Assembly: GCA_963974265.1 (NCBI GenBank)
Contig: CAXBDR010000001.1
Coordinates: forward strand, 7,158-71,157
Direction: 5' to 3'
Source of the DNA: CAISIP01 sp963974265
Lineage (GTDB): Bacteria; Pseudomonadota; Gammaproteobacteria; Burkholderiales; Burkholderiaceae_C
Length of the DNA stretch: 64,000 bases
Shown: piece after piece, positions 61,982 to 64,000 of the stretch
How positions within the stretch are numbered: position 1 is the stretch's first letter
How the letters are laid out: each line of letters starts with the position of its first letter
Notes under the pieces: model-generated
What the model was told of the DNA's origin: nothing
Database searches by the model: none
The model's input: only the letters and a program-made list of their open reading frames with translations
Translations under genes and position numbers: made by a program

Positions 61982-63184
61982 ATGAACCGCCGTCACGACA
62001 TCGATACCCTGCGCTGCCTGGCCTTCGGCCTGGTCATTCTGTACCACGTCGCCATGGCCTACGTGGCCGACTGGCACTGGCATCTCAAGAGCCCGCACGC
62101 GGCCGAGTGGCTGCAATGGCCGATGCGGGCGCTGAACCTGTGGCGCATGGACCTGGTGTTCCTGGTCTCGGGCCTGGCCATGGGTTTCCTGCTGCGCCAG
62201 CCCGACCGGCTCGCCGTGTTGCGCCAGCGCAGCTGGCGCCTGCTGCTGCCGCTGGCCTGGGGCATGGCGGTAATCGTGCCCTACCAGGCCTATGCGCAGG
62301 CCGTGGCCAACGGATCGATCGCACCCGACCCGGTCGCCTTCGTGCTGCGCTACGTCTCGCTCGGCCCCTGGCCGGCCGGCGCCTTCGACGGCTCGGACTT
62401 CGGCGTGACCTGGAACCACCTGTGGTACCTGCCGTACCTGTGGGTCTACACCGTCCTGCTGCTGGCACTGGCGCCGGTGCTGGGCCGGGCGCGCGGACCC
62501 TTCCTGGCGCTGCGCGGTGCCCGGCTGCTGCTGTTGCCGGCCCTTCCATTGTTCGTGGCTTCGCTGACGCTGCGTCCGCACTTCCCGCCGACCCACGACC
62601 TGGTGCACGACGCCTGGTTGCACGCCCTGTACGGCAGCCTGTTCGTCTACGGCTGGTGGATCGGCGTGGACGCCGGCCTGTGGACCGAAATCCGGCGGCT
62701 GCGACACCGCGCGCTGGCCGTCGCCGGCGCAGCCTTCCTGCTCTTGCTGGTACTGCGGTCGGACCGGTTCGGTGGCGAGGCCGCCGCCGTCGCGGCCCGG
62801 CTGTGCGGCGACCTGTACAAATGGTCGGCCATCCTGGCCATCCTGGGCCTTGCGTACCAACACCTGAACCGGCCCTGGCGCTGGCTGGGCTGGGCGCGCG
62901 AGTCCGTCTATCCCTGGTACGTGCTGCACCAGACGCTGATCGTCGTGGCCCTGGTCGGGCTGGCGCCGCTGAAGCTGGGTCCGGTGTTCGAACCGCTGCT
63001 GGTGCTGCTGGCTACGCTGGCGGGTTGCTGGCTGCTGTGCGACGGCTGGATCCGTCCCAGCCGGTGGTTGCGCCCGCTGTTCGGGCTGGCGCCGCTGCCG
63101 CCACAGGCATCCACCGATTGCCGGCCAAGGGATCCCGCTACGGCGCGCAAGGCCGTGGAGCCGCCGCCACCCCGATCGACCTGA
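61982..63184 (+). CDS. Acyltransferase 3 family membrane protein
   Basis: 400-residue membrane protein with about ten helices. The N-terminus RRHDIDTLRCLAFGLVILYHV with the conserved His, then MDLVFLVSGLAMGFLLR and WNHLWYLPYLWVYTVLL, marks the acyltransferase_3 (OafB/OpgC-like) family, which O-acylates surface or periplasmic glycans. The C-terminus ends in a Pro-rich tail. ATG 61982 is chosen. Divergent from the LytTR gene across 121 bp; the membrane regulator may influence it too. Confidence 0.85.
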   Translation: MNRRHDIDTLRCLAFGLVILYHVAMAYVADWHWHLKSPHAAEWLQWPMRALNLWRMDLVFLVSGLAMGFLLRQPDRLAVLRQRSWRLLLPLAWGMAVIVPYQAYAQAVANGSIAPDPVAFVLRYVSLGPWPAGAFDGSDFGVTWNHLWYLPYLWVYTVLLLALAPVLGRARGPFLALRGARLLLLPALPLFVASLTLRPHFPPTHDLVHDAWLHALYGSLFVYGWWIGVDAGLWTEIRRLRHRALAVAGAAFLLLLVLRSDRFGGEAAAVAARLCGDLYKWSAILAILGLAYQHLNRPWRWLGWARESVYPWYVLHQTLIVVALVGLAPLKLGPVFEPLLVLLATLAGCWLLCDGWIRPSRWLRPLFGLAPLPPQASTDCRPRDPATARKAVEPPPPRST

Positions 63185-63199
63185 CGCCGGCGGCCGGTC

Positions 63200-63625
63200 T
63201 TACTGCACGATCTCCCACGCCGGATTCCACGCCACCTCCCACAGATGGCCGTCCGGGTCCTGGAAACAGCCCGCGTAGCCGCCCCAGAACGTGTCCTGCG
63301 CGGGCTTGATGATGGTCGCGCCGGCCATGGCGGCCTGCGCCAAGACGCTGTCGACCGCTGCGCGCGAACCCACGTTGTGGGCCAGGCTGAACGCCGGGCT
63401 GCCAGATGGCGCGTCCGGCGCCAGGCCGGCGTCGCGCAACAGGTTGGCGCGCCCGAACAGGCCCAGCCGCAAGCCGCCCTGCAGTTCGAAGAACGCGACG
63501 GCACCATGCGCGAACTCGGTGCCCACGATGCCGTCGGTGGCCAGGCCCAGGCCGTCGCGGTAGAAGGACACGGCGCGATCCAGGTCGGCAACGCCGAGGG
63601 TGATCAGGCTGATGCGGGCTTGCAT
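63200..63625 (-). CDS. VOC (glyoxalase/bleomycin resistance) family protein
   Basis: 141-residue VOC protein: ISLITLGVADLDRAVSFYRD starts the first module, and FWGGYAGCFQDPDGHLWEV ends the second. The family pattern with WGGYAG-F-DPDGH is common in uncharacterised proteobacterial proteins. Likely a metal-dependent enzyme or binding protein; ligand unknown. ATG 63625. It converges with the acyltransferase gene (15 bp between the stops) and lies divergent to hypF. Confidence 0.87.
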   Translation of the reverse strand: MQARISLITLGVADLDRAVSFYRDGLGLATDGIVGTEFAHGAVAFFELQGGLRLGLFGRANLLRDAGLAPDAPSGSPAFSLAHNVGSRAAVDSVLAQAAMAGATIIKPAQDTFWGGYAGCFQDPDGHLWEVAWNPAWEIVQ

Positions 63626-63747
63626 GGGGGGACTCCGGTTGCGAGGCTTCCCGGTATTGTGTCCTTGCCTGCCCCGATCGACACCCGATTGACCCAGGTC
63701 AAGCCCGGGCGGTGGCCGAAAACCCGGCCACCGCCTAAGCTAGCACC

Positions 63748-64000
63748 ATGTCCGCCACACCAGCCCCGGCAGCCGCGCCGACGAACCATGCCGCCATCGG
63801 CGCGCGCGAACGCGCGCAACGGATCCGCGTCACCGGCATCGTGCAAGGCGTCGGGTTCCGCCCCGCGGTCTGGCGCCTGGCGCAGCGCCACGGCCTGCGC
63901 GGCAGCGTCCGCAACGACGGCCAGGGCGTGGCCATCCATGTCTGCGGCCCGGACGATGCACTGGCGCGTTTCGTGACGGCCCTGCGCTGCGAGGCCCCGC
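63748..64000 (+). CDS. hypF: HypF carbamoyltransferase, N-terminal acylphosphatase domain (cut by window end)
   Basis: The frame is open to the window end (84 codons). After a ~20-residue Ala-rich leader the sequence RIRVTGIVQGVGFRPAVWRL is the acylphosphatase signature of HypF, which makes the CN ligands of [NiFe] hydrogenases from carbamoyl phosphate. Next comes GLRGSVRNDGQGVAIHV, also typical. A stand-alone acylphosphatase would be possible, but the GFRPAVW variant points to HypF. ATG 63748 is the only start before the domain. Other hyp genes would be expected downstream. Confidence 0.82.
   Translation, partial: MSATPAPAAAPTNHAAIGARERAQRIRVTGIVQGVGFRPAVWRLAQRHGLRGSVRNDGQGVAIHVCGPDDALARFVTALRCEAP

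Noticed and set aside
1..64000. Search for tRNA, rRNA, CRISPR arrays and insertion sequences
   Set aside because: None recognised by eye; no spaced direct repeats of CRISPR type, no transposase motifs, no cloverleaf-like sequence. Small RNAs cannot be excluded.

Overview
The window is 64 kb of high-GC DNA. Gene density is high, there are many ATGA/GTGA stop-start overlaps, and the protein families are those typical of free-living, metabolically versatile Burkholderiales (TAXI-type TRAP transport, peptide-type ABC operons, LysR/AraC regulators, GMC oxidoreductases, a PEP-CTERM protein). I infer a betaproteobacterium, order Burkholderiales; the genus cannot be fixed from the sequence. I saw no rRNA, tRNA, CRISPR array, transposase or integrase.

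Layout. (1) 1-5.8 kb, plus strand: class III aminotransferase (cut by the window edge), TAXI binding protein, fused TRAP permease, Asp/Glu racemase-like protein. (2) 13.0-5.8 kb, minus strand: a seven-gene peptide-type ABC operon with a 2OG-Fe(II) oxygenase and an RraA-like protein built in, behind a good sigma-70 promoter. (3) 14-19 kb: DUF3703 protein carrying an in-frame 7-bp tandem repeat, peroxiredoxin-like protein, MFS exporter with divergent LysR regulator, and a PEP-CTERM protein that looks like two Hcp-like domains. (4) 26.1-19.1 kb, minus strand: a seven-gene carnitine/gamma-butyrobetaine catabolic operon (BKACE cleavage enzyme, L-carnitine dehydrogenase, two hot-dog thioesterases, acyl-CoA dehydrogenase, NDP-forming acyl-CoA ligase, crotonase). 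Together these could convert gamma-butyrobetaine or carnitine to glycine betaine.

(5) 26.4-32.7 kb: an accessory region. It holds a Phd/CcdB toxin-antitoxin pair, an orphan oxygenase-like gene, remnants of an enolase-superfamily gene and of a class III cyclase, a bleomycin-resistance-type VOC protein, a small Cys/His-rich protein, a DUF6946-like protein with a nuclease-like motif, and a coupled DUF262 + HEPN-like gene pair. The 29-32.7 kb part is visibly richer in A+T than its surroundings. This region lies between the carnitine operon and a GlxA/CdhR-type AraC regulator (33.0-34.0 kb) that could control it. The DUF262-HEPN pair is the best candidate for a little-described, possibly defensive, system.

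(6) 34-40 kb: class II aldolase, GMC oxidoreductase, class III cyclase, DUF6394 membrane protein and an RCK-gated potassium channel. (7) 40-44 kb: SelA-like PLP enzyme, acetyltransferases, SnoaL-like protein, alpha/beta hydrolase. (8) 44-50 kb: MFS transporter, GMC oxidoreductase, enolase-superfamily dehydratase and aldehyde dehydrogenase, a probable sugar/polyol or sugar-acid oxidation pathway. (9) 50-64 kb: transporters, regulators, methyltransferase, uracil-DNA glycosylase, EAL phosphodiesterase, an AhpD-like/YHS pair with divergent AraC regulator, an ABC exporter with a membrane LytTR regulator, an acyltransferase, a VOC protein and the start of hypF.
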